A DNA stretch of 64,000 bases. It comes from Angiostrongylus vasorum (taxonomy: Eukaryota; Nematoda; Chromadorea; Rhabditida; Metastrongylidae). The position numbers were made by a program, and so were the translations under genes. Of the stretch, positions 51,324 to 63,879 are shown piece after piece; positions within the stretch are counted from its first letter, which is position 1, and each line of letters starts with the position of its first letter. The DNA lies in the NCBI GenBank assembly GCA_018806985.1, contig JADANN010000232.1, positions 1 to 64,000 on the forward strand. The letters run 5' to 3'. The notes beneath the pieces were generated by a model that had not been told where the DNA came from, made no database searches, and saw nothing but the letters and a program-made list of their open reading frames with translations.

Positions 51324-52083
51324 CTTTGCCTTAAGATGGGAACACTCACGCTACCATGACTGTGTTATTCGGTCTTTGCCTTAAGATGGGGAACACTCAC
51401 GCTGCCATCGCTGTGTTATTCGGTCCTCGCCTTAGGATGGGAAAACTCATGCTTCCATGACTGCGTTATTCGATCTTTTGCCTTAACATTTGAACACTCA
51501 CGCTACCATGGCTGTGTTATTCGGTCTTTGCCTTAAGATGGGAACACTCACGCTACCCATGGCTGTGTTATTCGGTCTTTGCCTTAAGATGGGAACACTC
51601 ACGCTACCATGGCTGTGTTATTCGGTCTTTGCCTTAAGATGGGAACACTCACGCTTCCATGGCTGTGTTATTCGGTCTTTGCCTTAAGATGGGGAACACT
51701 CACGCTTCCATGGCTGTGTTATTCGGTCTTTGCCTGAAGATGGGAACACTCACGCTTCCATGGCTGTGTTATTCGGTCTTTGCCTTAAAGATGGGAACAC
51801 TCACGCTGCCATGACTGTGTTATTCGGTCTTTGCCTTAAGATGGGAACACTCACGCTATCCATGGCTGTGTTATTCGGTCTTTGCCTTAAGATGGGAACA
51901 CTCAGGCTTCCATGGCTGTGTTATTCGGTCTTTCGCCTTAGGATGGGAAACACTCATGCTTCCATGACTGCGTTATTCGATCTTTTGCCTTAAGATGGGA
52001 ACACTCACGCTACCATGACTGTGTTATTCGGTCTTTGCCTTAAGGTGGGAACACTCACGCTATCCATGGCTGTGTTATTCGGT

Positions 52084-52233
52084 CTTTGCCTGAGGATGGG
52101 AACACTCAGGCTTCCATGGCTGTGTTGTTCGGTCTTTGCCTAAAGATGGGAACACTCACGCCTCCATGACTGCATTATTCGCTCTTTGCCTTAACATTTG
52201 AACACTCACGCTACCATGGCTGTGTTATTCGGT
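52084..52233 (+). repeat. T cassette
   Basis: gcctgagg with ccatggctgtgttgttcgg, gcctaaag with cacgcctcc and gactgcatt, then gccttaacatttg. Confidence 0.82.
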
Positions 52234-52939
52234 CTTTGCCTTAAGATGGGAACACTCACGCTATCCATGGCTGTGTTATTCGGTCTTTGCCTGTAAGATG
52301 GGAACACTCACGCTGCCATGGCTGTGTTATTCGGTCCTCGCCTTAGGATGGGAAAACTCATGCTTCCATGACTGCGTTATTCGATTTTTGCCTTAAGATG
52401 GGAACACTCACGCTACCATGGCTGTGTTATTCGGTCTTTGCCTTAAGATGGGAACACTCACGCTATCCATGGCTGTGTTATTCGGTCTTTGCCTTAAGAT
52501 GGGAACACTCACGCTTCCATGGCTGTGTTATTCGGTCTTTGCCTTAAGATGGGAACACTCACGCTTCCATGGCTGTGTTATTCGGTCTTTGCCTTAAGAT
52601 GGGAACACTCACGCTTCCATGGCTGTGTTATTCGGTCTTTGCCTTAAGATGGGAACACTCACGCTTCCATGGCTGTGTTATTCGGTCTTTGCCTTAAGAT
52701 GGGAACACTCACGCTTCCATGGCTGTGTTATTCGGTCTTTGCCTTAGGATGGGAAAACTCATGCTTCCATGACTGCGTTATTCGATCTTTTGCCTTAAGA
52801 TGGGAACACTCACGCTTCCCATGGCTGTGTTATTCGGTCTTTGCCTTAAGATGGGAACACTCACGCTTCCATGGCTGTGTTATTCGGTCTTTGCCTTAAG
52901 ATGGGAACACTCACGCTATCCATGGCTGTGTTATTCGGT

Positions 52940-53089
52940 CTTTGCCTGAGGATGGGAACACTCAGGCTTCCATTGCTGTGTTATTCGGTCTTTGCCTAAA
53001 GATGGGAACACTCACGCCTCCATGACTGCGTTATTCGCTCTTTGCCATAACATTTGAACACTCACGCTACCATGGCTGTGTTATTCGGT
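52940..53089 (+). repeat. T cassette
   Basis: gcctgagg with cattgctgtgttattcgg, gcctaaag with cacgcctcc, then gccataacatttg. Confidence 0.82.
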
Positions 53090-53139
53090 CTTTGCCTTAA
53101 GATGGGAAATCTCACGCTACCATGGCTGTGTTATTCGGT

Positions 53140-53493
53140 CTTTGCCTGTAAGATGGGGAACACTCACGCTGGCATCGCTGCGTTATTCGGTCCTCGCCTT
53201 AGGATGGGAAAACTCATGCTTCCATGACTGCGTTATTCGATCTTTTGCCTTAACATTTGAACACTCACGCTACCATGGCTGTGTTATTCGGTCTTTGCCT
53301 TAAGATGGGAACACTCACGTTACCATGGCTGTGTTATTCGGTCTTTGCCTTGAGATGGGACCATTCACGCTGGCATCGCTGCGTTATTCGGTCTTTGCCG
53401 TAAGATGGGAAAACTATACGCTACCATGGCTGTGTTATTCGATCTTTGCCTTGAGATGGGAACACTCACGCTGCCATCGCTGTGTTATTCGGT
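53140..53493 (+). repeat. Second copy of the B-C and G block
   Basis: Same order and spacing as 48852-49205. The first G (53343) is intact. The second G keeps ttgagatggg but has gaacactc and gctgcc in place of gaccattc and gctggc, and the middle monomer has atggctgtgttattcg in place of atcgctgtgaaattcg, so several sites have moved to consensus. Confidence 0.86.
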
Positions 53494-53746
53494 CTTTGCC
53501 TTAAGATGGGAACACTCACGCTATCCATGGCTGTGTTATTCGGTCTTTGCCTTAAGATGGGAACACTCACGCTGCCATGGCTGTGTTATTCGGTCTTTGC
53601 CTTAAGATGGGAACACTCACGCTATCCATGGCTGTGTTATTCGGTCTTTGCCTGAAGATGGGAACACTCACGCTTCCATGGCTGTGTTATTCGGTCTTTG
53701 CCTTAAAGATGGGAACACTCACGCTGCCATGGCTGTGTTATTCGGT

Positions 53747-53898
53747 CTTTGCTTTAAGACGGGGAAAACTCACGCCACCATTTGCCATGATATTCGCTCT
53801 TTGCCTTAAGGTGGGAACACTCACGCTTCCATGGCTGTGTTATTCGGTCCTCGCCTTAGGATGGGAAAACTCATGCTTCCATGACTGTGTTATTCGAT
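53747..53898 (+). repeat. E-F-B unit
   Basis: E with gacggggaaaac and cgccaccatttgccatga, F with cacgcttcc, and B. It lies upstream of the six-monomer array that starts at 54708. Confidence 0.83.
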
Positions 53899-54151
53899 CT
53901 TTTGCCTTAAGATGGGAACACTCACGCTACCATGGCTGTGTTATTCGGTCTTTGCCTTAAGATGGGAACACTCACGCTTCCATGGCTGTGTTATTCGGTC
54001 TTTGCCTGAAAGATGGGAACACTCACGCTTCCATGGCTGTGTTATTCGGTCTTTGCCTTAAGATGTGAACACTCACGCTACCATGGCTGTGTTATTCGGT
54101 CTTTGCCTTAAGGTGGGAACACTCACGCTATCCATGGCTGTGTTATTCGGT

Positions 54152-54302
54152 CTTTGCCTGAGGATGGGAACACTCAGGCTTCCATGGCTGTGTTATTCGG
54201 TCTTTGCCTTAAAGATGGGAACACTCACGCTTCCATGACTGCGTTATTCGATCTTTGCCTTAACATTTGAACACTCACGCTACCATGGCTGTGTTATTCG
54301 GT
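54152..54302 (+). repeat. T cassette (partly homogenised)
   Basis: gcctgagg, gccttaaag with cttccatgactgcgtt, then ttcgatctttgccttaac with atttgaac. Confidence 0.8.
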
Positions 54303-54707
54303 CTTTTGCCTTAAGATGGGAACACTCACGCTATCCATGGCTGTGTTATTCGGTCTTTGCCTGTAAGATGGGAACACTCACGCTTCCATGGCTGTGTTAT
54401 TCGGTCCTCGCCTTAGGATGGGAAAACTCATGCTTCCATGACTGCGTTATTCGATCTTTTGCCTTAAGATGGGAACACTCACGCTACCATGGCTGTGTTA
54501 TTCGGTCTTTGCCTTAAGATGGGAACACTCACGCTACCCATGGCTGTGTTATTCGGTCTTTGCCTTAAGATGGGAACACTCACGCTACCATGGCTGTGTT
54601 ATTCGGTCTTTGCCTTAAGATGGGAACACTCACGCTTCCATGGCTGTGTTATTCGGTCTTTGCCTGAAGATGGGAACACTCACGCTGCCATGGCTGTGTT
54701 ATTCGGT

Positions 54708-56223
54708 CTTTGCTTTAAGACGGGAAAACTCACGCCACCATTTGCCATGATATTCGCTCTTTGCCTTAAGGTGGGAACACTCACGCTTCCATGGCTGTGT
54801 TATTCGGTCTTTGCCTTAAGATGGGAACACTCACGCTTCCATGGCTGTGTTATTCGGTCTTTGCCTTAAGATGGGAACACTCACGCTTCCATGGCTGTGT
54901 TATTCGGTCTTTGCCTTAAGATGGGAACACTCACGCTATCCATGGCTGTGTTATTCGGTCTTTGCCTTAAGATGGGAACACTCATGCTTCCATGGCTGTG
55001 TTATTCGGTCTTTGCCTTAAGATGTGAACACTCACGCTACCATGGCTGTGTTATTCGGTCTTTTGCCTTAAGATGGGAACACTCACGCTATCCATGGCTG
55101 TGTTATTCGGTCTTTGCCTTGAAGATGGGAACACTCACGCTTCCATGGCTGTGTTATTCGGTCTTTGCCCTTAAGATGGGAAAACTCACGCTACCATGGC
55201 TGTGTTATTCGTTCTTTGCCTTAAGATGGGAACACTCACGCTTCCATGGCTGTGTTATTCGGTCTTTGCCTGAAGATGGGAACACTCACGCTGCCATGGT
55301 TGTATTATTCGGTCTTTGCTTTAAGACGGGGAAAACTCACGCCACCTTTGCCATGATATTCGCTCTTTGCCTTAAGGTGGGAACACTCACGCTTCCATGG
55401 CTGTGTTATTCGGTCCTTGCCTTAGGATGGGAAAACTCATGCTTCCATGACTGCGTTATTCGATTTTTGCCCTTAAGATGGGAACACTCACGCTACCATG
55501 GCTGTGTTATTCGGTCTTTGCCTTAAGATGGGAACACTCACGCTTCCATGGCTGTGTTATTCGGTCTTTGCCTGAAGATGGGAACACTCACGCTGCCATG
55601 GTTGTGTTATTCGGTCTTTGCTTTAAGATGGGAAAACTCACGCCACCATTTGCCATGATATTCGCTCTTTGCCTTAAGATGGGAACACTCACGCTTCCAT
55701 GGCTGTGTTATTCGGTCTTTGCCTTAAGATGGGAAACACTCATGCTTCCATGGCTGTGTTATTCGGTCTTTTGCCTTAAGATGGGAACACTCACGCTATC
55801 CATGGCTGTGTTATTCGGTCTTTGCCTTAAGATGGGAACACTCACGCTTCCATGGCTGTGTTATTCGGTCTTTGCCTGAAAGATGGGAACACTCACGCTT
55901 CCATGGCTGTGTTATTCGGTCTTTGCCTTTAAGATGGGAACACTCACGCTACCATGGCTGTGTTATTCGGTCTTTGCCTTAAGATGGGAACACTCACGCT
56001 ATCCATGGCTGTGTTATTCGGTCTTTGCCTGAAGATGGGAACACTCACGCTTCCATGGCTGTGTTATTCGGTCTTTGCCTTAAAGATGGGAACACTCACG
56101 CTTCCATGGCTGCGTTATTCGGTCTTTGCCTTAAGATGGGAACACTCACGCTACCATGGCTGTGTTATTCGGTCTTTGCCTTAAGATGGGAACACTCACG
56201 CTACCATGGCTGTGTTATTCGGT
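54708..56223 (+). repeat. Six-monomer higher-order repeat array (~303 bp period)
   Basis: Phase markers fall at 54708 (E), 55010 (gatgtgaacactc), 55314 (E), 55616 (E), 55921 (gcctttaag) and 56224 (gcctgtaag), giving steps of 302, 304, 302, 305 and 303. Other positions also recur: a ctatcc monomer falls in fixed slots, and the slot before E carries gcctgaag with ccatggttgt in the 55314 and 55616 repeats. Later copies have lost E-specific bases, so the array decays by homogenisation while keeping its length. Confidence 0.8.
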
Positions 56224-56349
56224 CTTTGCCTGTAAGATGGGGAACACTCACGCTGCCATGGCTGTGTTATTCGGTCCTCGCCTTAGGATGGGAAAACTCA
56301 TGCTTCCATGACTGCGTTATTCGATTTTTGCCTTAACATTTGGGAACAC

Positions 56350-57290
56350 TCACGCTACCATGGCTGTGTTATTCGGTCTTTGCCTTAAGATGGGAACACT
56401 CACGCTACCATGGCTGTGTTATTCGGTCTTTGCCTTAAGATGGGAACACTCACGCTGCCATGGCTGCGTTATTCGGTCTTTGCCTTAAGATGGGAAAACT
56501 CACGCTACCATGGCTGTGTTATTCGGTCTTTGCCTTAAGATGGGAACACTCACGCTGCCATGGCTGTGTTATTCGGTCTTTGCCTTAAGATGGGAACACT
56601 CACGCTACCATGGCTGTGTTATTCGGTCTTTGCCTTAAGATGGGAACACTCACGCTACCATGGCTGTGTTATTCGGTCTTTGCCTTAAGATGGGAACACT
56701 CACGCTTCCATGGCTGTGTTATTCGGTCTTTGCCTTAAGATGGGGAACACTCACGCTTCCATGGCTGTGTTATTCGGTCTTTGCCTTAAGATGGGAACAC
56801 TCACGCTTCCATGGCTGTGTTATTCGGTCTTTGCCTTAAGATGGGAACACTCACGCTACCATGGCTGTGTTATTCGGTCTTTGCCTTAAGATGGGAACAC
56901 TCACGCTACCATGGCTGTGTTATTCGGTCTTTGCCTTAAGATGGGAACACTCACGCTTCCATGGCTGTGTTATTCGGTCTTTGCCTTAAGATGGGAACAC
57001 TCACGCTGCCATGGCTGTGTTATTCGGTCTTTGCCTTAAGATGGGAACACTCACGCTACCCATGGCTGTGTTATTCGGTCTTTGCCTTAAGATGGGAACA
57101 CTCACGCTACCATGGCTGTGTTATTCGGTCTTTGCCTTAAGATGGGAACACTCACGCTACCATGGCTGTGTTATTCGGTCTTTGCCTTAAGATGGGAACA
57201 CTCACGCTACCATGGCTGTGTTATTCGGTCTTTGCCTTAAGATGGGAACACTCACGCTGCCATGGCTGTGTTATTCGGTCTTTGCCTGAA
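56350..57290 (+). repeat. Homogeneous monomer run
   Basis: About eighteen near-consensus monomers with only base-40 choices, one ggggaac, one gaaaactc and one ctaccc. Confidence 0.84.
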
Positions 57291-57390
57291 AGATGGGAAC
57301 ACTCACGCTGCCATGGCTGTGTTATTCGGTCTTTGCCTTTAAGATGTGAACACTCACGCTACCATGGCTGTGTTATTCGCTCTTTGCCTT

Positions 57391-59155
57391 AAGGTGGGAA
57401 CACTCACGCTACCATGGCTGTGTTATTCGGTCTTTGCCTGAAGATGGGAACACTCAGGCTTCCATGGCTGTGTTATTCGGTCTTTGCCCTTACGATGGGA
57501 AGACTCACGCTACCATGGCTGTGTTATTCGTTCTTTGCCTTAAAGATGGGAACACTCATGCTGCCATGGCTAGTGTTATTCGGTCTTTGCCTGAAGATGA
57601 GAACACTCAGGCTTCCATGGTTGTATTATTCGGTCTTTGCTTTAAGACGGTAAAACTCACGCCACCTTTGCCATGATATTCGCTCTTTGCCTTAAGGTGG
57701 GAACGCTCACGCTACCATGGCTGTGTTATTCGGTCTTTGCCTGAAGATGGGAGCACTCAGGCTTCCATGGCTGTGTTATTCGGTCTTTGCCCTACGATGG
57801 GAAGACTCACGCTACCAGGCTGTGTTGTTTCGTTCTTTGCCTTAAAGATGGGAACACTCACGCTTCCATGGCTGTGTTATTCGGTCTTTGCCTGAAGATG
57901 GGAACACTCACGCTGCCATGGTTGTATTATTCGGTCTTTGCTTTAAGACGGTGAAAACTCACGCCACCTTTGCCATGATATTCGCTCTTTGCCTTAAGGT
58001 GGGAACGCTCACGCTACCATGGCTGTGTTATTCGGTCTTTGCCTGAAGATGGGAGCACTCAGGCTTCCATGGCTGTGTTATTCGGTCTTTTGCCCTACGA
58101 TGGGAAGACTCACGCTACCATGGCTGTGTTATTCGGTCTTTGCCTTAAAGATGGGAACACTCATGCTGCCATGGCTGTGTTATTCGGTCTTTGCCTTAAG
58201 ATGGGAACACTCACGCTTCCATGGCTGTGTTATTCGGTCTTTGCCTTTAAGATGGGAAAACTCACGCTACCATGGCTGTGTTATTCGCTCTTTGCCTTAA
58301 GATGGGAACACTCACGCTACCATGGCTGTGTTATTCGGTCTTTGCCTGAAGATGGGAACACTCACGCTTCCATGGCTGTGTTATTCGGTCTTTGCCTTAA
58401 GATGGGAACACTCACGCTACCATGGCTGTGTTATTCGGTCTTTGCCTGAAAGATGGGAACACTCACGCTGCCATGGTTGTATTATTCGGTCTTTGCTTTA
58501 AGACGGTAAAACTCACGCCACCTTTGCCATGATATTCGCTCTTTGCCTTAAGGTGGGAACACTCACGCTTCCATGGCTGTGTTATTCGGTCTTTGCCTTA
58601 GGATGGGAACACTCATGCTTCCATGGCTGTGTTATTCGGTCTTTTGCCCTTAAGATGGGAACACTCACGCTACCATGGCTGTGTTATTCGTTCTTTGCCT
58701 TAAGATGGGAACACTCACGCTTCCATGGCTGTGTTATTCGGTCTTTGCCTGAAGATGGGAACACTCACGCTGCCATGGTTGTATTATTCGGTCTTTGCTT
58801 TAAGACGGTAAAACTCACGCCACCTTTGCCATGATATTCGCTCTTTGCCTTAAGGTGGGAACACTCACGCTTCCATGGCTGTGTTATTCGGTCTTTGCCT
58901 TAGGATGGGAAACACTCATGCTTCCATGGCTGTGTTATTCGGTCTTTGCCTTAAGATGGGAACACTCACGCTATCCATGGCTGTGTTATTCGGTCTTTGC
59001 CTTAAAGATGGGAACACTCACGCTTCCATGGCTGTGTTATTCGGTCTTTGCCTGAAGATGGGAACACTCACGCTTCCATGGCTGTGTTATTCGGTCTTTG
59101 CCTTTAAGATGGGAAAACTCACGCTACCATGGCTGTGTTATTCGGTCTTTGCCTT
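57391..59155 (+). repeat. Six-monomer higher-order repeat array (~302 bp period)
   Basis: Unit starts, at aaggtggg or its replacement aagatggg, fall at 57391, 57694, 57996, 58299, 58550 and 58852, ending at 59155; lengths are 303, 302, 303, 251, 302 and 304. The 251-bp copy lacks one monomer. The first three copies share gccctacgatgggaagactc (or cccttacg) in slot 3. Copies 2 and 3 share gaacgctcac and gggagcactcagg. The E monomers share the private change gacggtaaaac (57635, 58491, 58793) or gacggtgaaaac (57936), which marks a recent local amplification. In the last slots of copies 3 and 6 E is replaced by gcctttaagatggg. Confidence 0.87.
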
Positions 59156-60419
59156 AAGATGGGAACACTCACGCTACCATGGCTGTGTTATTCGGTCTTT
59201 GCCTTAAGATGGGAACACTCACGCTTCCATGGCTGTGTTATTCGGTCTTTGCCCTTAAGATGGGAACACTCACGCTACCATGGCTGTGTTATTCGGTCTT
59301 TGCCTTAAGATGGGAACACTCACGCTGCCATGGCTGTGTTATTCGGTCTTTGCCTTAAGATGGGAACACTCACGCTTCCATGGCTGTGTTATTCGGTCTT
59401 TGCCTTTAAGATGGGAACACTCACGCTACCATGGCTGTGTTATTCGGTCTTTGCCTTAAGATGGGAACACTCACGCTACCATGGCTGTGTTATTCGGTCT
59501 TTGCCTTAAGATGGGAACACTCACGCTTCCATGGCTGTGTTATTCGGTCTTTGCCTTAAGATGGGAACACTCACGCTACCATGGCTGTGTTATTCGTTCT
59601 TTGCCTTAAAGATGGGAACACTCACGCTGCCATGGCTGTGTTATTCGGTCTTTGCCTTAAGATGGGAACACTCACGCTTCCATGGCTGTGTTATTCGGTC
59701 TTTGCCTTAAGATGGGAACACTCACGCTTCCATGGCTGTGTTATTCGGTCTTTGCCTTAAGATGGGAACACTCACGCTACCATGGCTGTGTTATTCGGTC
59801 TTTGCCTTAAGATGGGAACACTCACGCTTCCATGGCTGTGTTATTCGGTCTTTGCCTTAAGATGGGAAACACTCACGCTACCATGGCTGTGTTATTCGGT
59901 CTTTGCCTAAAGATGGGAACACTCACGCTGCCATGGTTGTGTTATTCGGTCTTTGCCTTAAGATGGGAACACTCACGCTACCATGGCTGTGTTATTCGGT
60001 CTTTGCCTTAAGATGGGAACACTCACGCTACCATGGCTGTGTTATTCGGTCTTTCGCCTTAAGATGGGAACACTCACGCTTCCATGGCTGTGTTATTCGG
60101 TCTTTGCCTTAAGATGGGAACACTCACGCTGCCATGGCTGTGTTATTCGGTCTTTGCCTTAAGATGGGAACACTCACGCTACCATGGCTGTGTTATTCGG
60201 TCTTTGCCTTAAGATGGGAACACTCACGCTGCCATGGCTGTGTTATTCGGTCTCTTGCCTTAAGATGGGAAAACTCATGCTTCCATGACTGCGTTATTCG
60301 ATCTTTGCCTTAACATGTTTGAACACTCACGCTACCATGGCTGTGTTATTCGGTCTTTTGCCTTAAGATGGGGAACACTCACGCTTCCATGGCTGTGTTA
60401 TTCGGTCTTTGCCTTAAGA

Positions 60420-61260
60420 TGGGAACACTCACGCTACCCATGGCTGTGTTATTCGGTCTTTGCCTTAAGATGGGAACACTCACGCTACCATGGCTGTGTT
60501 ATTCGGTCTTTGCCTTAAGATGGGAACACTCACGCTGCCATGGCTGTGTTATTCGGTCTTTGCCTTAAGATGGGAACACTCACGCTACCATGGCTGTGTT
60601 ATTCGGTCTTTGCCTTAAGATGGGAACACTCACGCTGCCATGGCTGTGTTATTCGGTCTTTGCCTTAAGATGGGAACACTCACGCTACCATGGCTGTGTT
60701 ATTCGGTCTTTGCCTTAAGATGGGAACACTCACGCTTCCATGGCTGTGTTATTCGGTCTTTGCCTAAAGATGGGAACACTCACGCTGCCATGGCTGTGTT
60801 ATTCGTTCTTTGCCTTAAAGATGGGAACACTCACGCTACCATGGCTGTGTTATTCGGTCTTTGCCTTAAGATGGGAACACTCACGCTTCCATGGCTGTGT
60901 TATTCGGTCTTTGCCTTAAGATGGGAACACTCACGCTACCATGGCTGTGTTATTCGGTCTTTGCCTTAAGATGGGAACACTCACGCTGCCATGGCTGTGT
61001 TATTCGGTCTTTGCCTTAAGATGGGAACACTCACGCTTCCATGGCTGTGTTATTCGGTCTTTGCCTTAAGATGGGAACACTCACGCTTCCATGGCTGTGT
61101 TATTCGGTCTTTGCCTTAAGATGGGAACACTCACGCTACCATGGCTGTGTTATTCGGTCTTTGCCTTAAGATGGGAACACTCACGCTACCATGGCTGTGT
61201 TATTCGGTCTTTGCCTTAAGATGGGAACACTCACGCTTCCATGGCTGTGTTATTCGGTCT
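60420..61260 (+). repeat. Homogeneous monomer run
   Basis: About sixteen near-consensus monomers differ mainly at base 40, with an isolated ttcgttctttgcc variant near 60804. Confidence 0.83.
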
Positions 61261-62114
61261 TTCGCCTTAGGGATGGGAACACTCACGCTTCCATGACTGC
61301 GTTATTCGGTCTTTGCCTTAAGATGGGAACACTCACGCTTCCATGGCTGTGTTATTCGGTCTTTGCCTTAAGATGGGAACACTCACGCTACCATGGCTGT
61401 GTTATTCGGTCTTTGCCTTAAGATGGGAACACTCAGGCTTCCATGGCTGTGTTATTCGGTCTTTGCCTTAGGATGGGAAGACTCACGCTTCCCATGGCTG
61501 TGTTATTCGATCTTTGCCTTAAAGATGGGAACACTCACGCTGCCATGGCTGTGTTATTCGGTCTTTGCCTTAAGATGGGAACACTCACGCTACCATGGCT
61601 GTGTTATTCGGTCTTTGCCTTAAGATGGGAACACTCACGCTACCATGGCTGTGTTATTCGGTCTTTGCCTTAAGATGGGAACACTCACGCTTCCATGGCT
61701 GTGTTATTCGGTCTTTGCCTTAAGATGGGAACACTCACGCTTCCCATGGCTGTGTTATTCGGTCTTTTGCCTTAAGATGGGAACACTCACGCTTCCATGG
61801 CTGTGTTATTCGGTCTTTGCCTTAAGATGGGAACACTCACGCTACCATGGCTGTGTTATTCGGTCTTTGCCTTAAGATGGGAACACTCACGCTACCATGG
61901 CTGTGTTATTCGGTCTTTGCCTTAAGATGGGAACACTCACGCTTCCATGGCTGTGTTATTCGGTCTTTGCCTTAAGATGGGAACACTCACGCTTCCATGG
62001 CTGTGTTATTCGGTCTTTGCCTTAAGATGGGAACACTCACGCTTCCATGGCTGTGTTATTCGGTCTTTGCCTTAAGATGGGAACACTCACGCTGCCATGG
62101 TTGTGTTATTCGGT

Positions 62115-62216
62115 CTTTGCTTTAAGACGGGGGAAAACTCACGCCACCTTTGCCATGATATTCGCTCTTTGCCTTAAGGTGGGAACACTCAGGCTTCCAT
62201 GGCTGTGTTATTCGGT
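62115..62216 (+). repeat. E-F pair
   Basis: E with gacgggggaaaactcacgcc and F with actcagg. No B follows. The next E-F pair lies 501 bp downstream (ten monomers). Confidence 0.82.
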
Positions 62217-62615
62217 CTTTGCCTTAAGATGGGAACACTCACGCTTCCATGGCTGTGTTATTCGGTCTTTGCCTTAAGATGGGAACACTCACGCTACCAT
62301 GGCTGTGTTATTCGGTCTTTGCCTTAAGATGGGAACACTCACGCTTCCATGGCTGTGTTATTCGGTCTTTGCCTTAAGATGGGAACACTCACGCTACCAT
62401 GGCTGTGTTATTCGGTCTTTGCCTTAAGATGGGAACACTCACGCTTCCATGGCTGTGTTATTCGGTCTTTGCCTTAAGATGGGAACACTCACGCTGCCAT
62501 GGCTGTGTTATTCGGTCTTTGCCTTAAGATGGGAACCCTACGCTACCATGGCTGTGTTATTCGTTCTTTGCCTGAAGATGGGAACACTCACGCTGCCATG
62601 GTTGTGTTATTCGGT

Positions 62616-62715
62616 CTTTGCTTTAAGACGGGAAAACTCACGCCACCTTTGCCATGATATTCGCTCTTTGCCTTAAGGTGGGAACACTCAGGCTTCCATG
62701 GCTGTGTTATTCGGT
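62616..62715 (+). repeat. E-F pair
   Basis: E with gacgggaaaactcacgccac and F with actcagg, preceded by ttcgttctttgcctgaag and ccatggttgtg. The same preceding monomer occurs before the E at 26318. Confidence 0.82.
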
Positions 62716-63728
62716 CTTTGCCTTAAGATGGGAACACTCACGCTTCCATGGCTGTGTTATTCGATCTTTGCCTTAAGATGGGAACACTCACGCTACCCAT
62801 GGCTGTGTTATTCGGTCTTTGCCTTAAGATGGGAACACTCACGCTTCCATGGCTGTGTTATTCGGTCTTTGCCTTAAGATGGGAACACTCACGCTACCAT
62901 GGCTGTGTTATTCGGTCTTTGCCTTAAGATGGGAACACTCACGCTATCCATGGCTGTGTTATTCGGTCTTTGCCTTAAGATGGGAACACTCACGCTACCA
63001 TGGCTGTGTTATTCGGTCTTTGCCTTAAGATGGGAAACACTCACGCTGCCATGGCTGTGTTATTCGGTCTTTTGCCTTAAGATGGGAACACTCACGCTAT
63101 CCATGGCTGTGTTATTCGGTCTTTGCCTTAAGATGGGGAACACTCACGCTGCCATGGCTGCGTTATTCGGTCCTTTGCCTTAGGATGGGAAAACTCATGC
63201 TTCCATGACTGCGTTATTCGATCTTTTGCCTTAAGATGTGAACACTCACGCTACCATGACTGTGTTATTCGGTCTTTTGCCTTAAGGTGGGAACACTCAC
63301 GCTATCCATGGCTGTGTTATTCGGTCTTTGCCTGAAGATGGGAACACTCACGCTGCCATGGCTGTGTTATTCGGTCTTTGCCTTAAGATGGGAAAACTCA
63401 CGCTTCCATGACTGCGTTATTCGATCTTTGCCTTAACATGTGAACACTCACGCTACCATGGCTGTGTTATTCGGTCTTTTGCCTTAAGGTGGGAACACTC
63501 ACGCTTCCATGGCTGTGTTATTCGGTCTTTGCCTTAGGATGGGAACACTCATGCTTCCATGGCTGCGTTATTCGGTCTTTTGCCTTAAGATGGGAACACT
63601 CACGCTTCCATGGCTGTGTTATTCGGTCTTTGCCTGAAGATGGGAACACTCACGCTTCCATGGCTGTGTTATTCGGTCTTTGCCTGAAAGATGGGAACAC
63701 TCACGCTGCCATGGCTGTATTATTCGGT

Positions 63729-63879
63729 CTTTGCTTTAAGACGGGGAAACTCACGCCACCCTTTGGCATGATATTCGCTCTTTGCCTTAAGGTGGGAACA
63801 CTCACGCTTCCATGGCTGTGTTATTCGGTCCTCGCCTTAGGATGGGAAAACTCATGCTTCCATGACTGCGTTATTCGAT
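63729..63879 (+). repeat. E-F-B unit near window end
   Basis: E with gacggggaaactcacgccac and cctttggcatg, F with cacgcttcc, and B. Consensus monomers then continue to the window edge. Confidence 0.84.

Noticed and set aside
54891..55526. 211-codon open reading frame
   Set aside because: Lies wholly inside the six-monomer array and contains the same three peptide phases. Frame length is explained by 50-bp monomers and indels.
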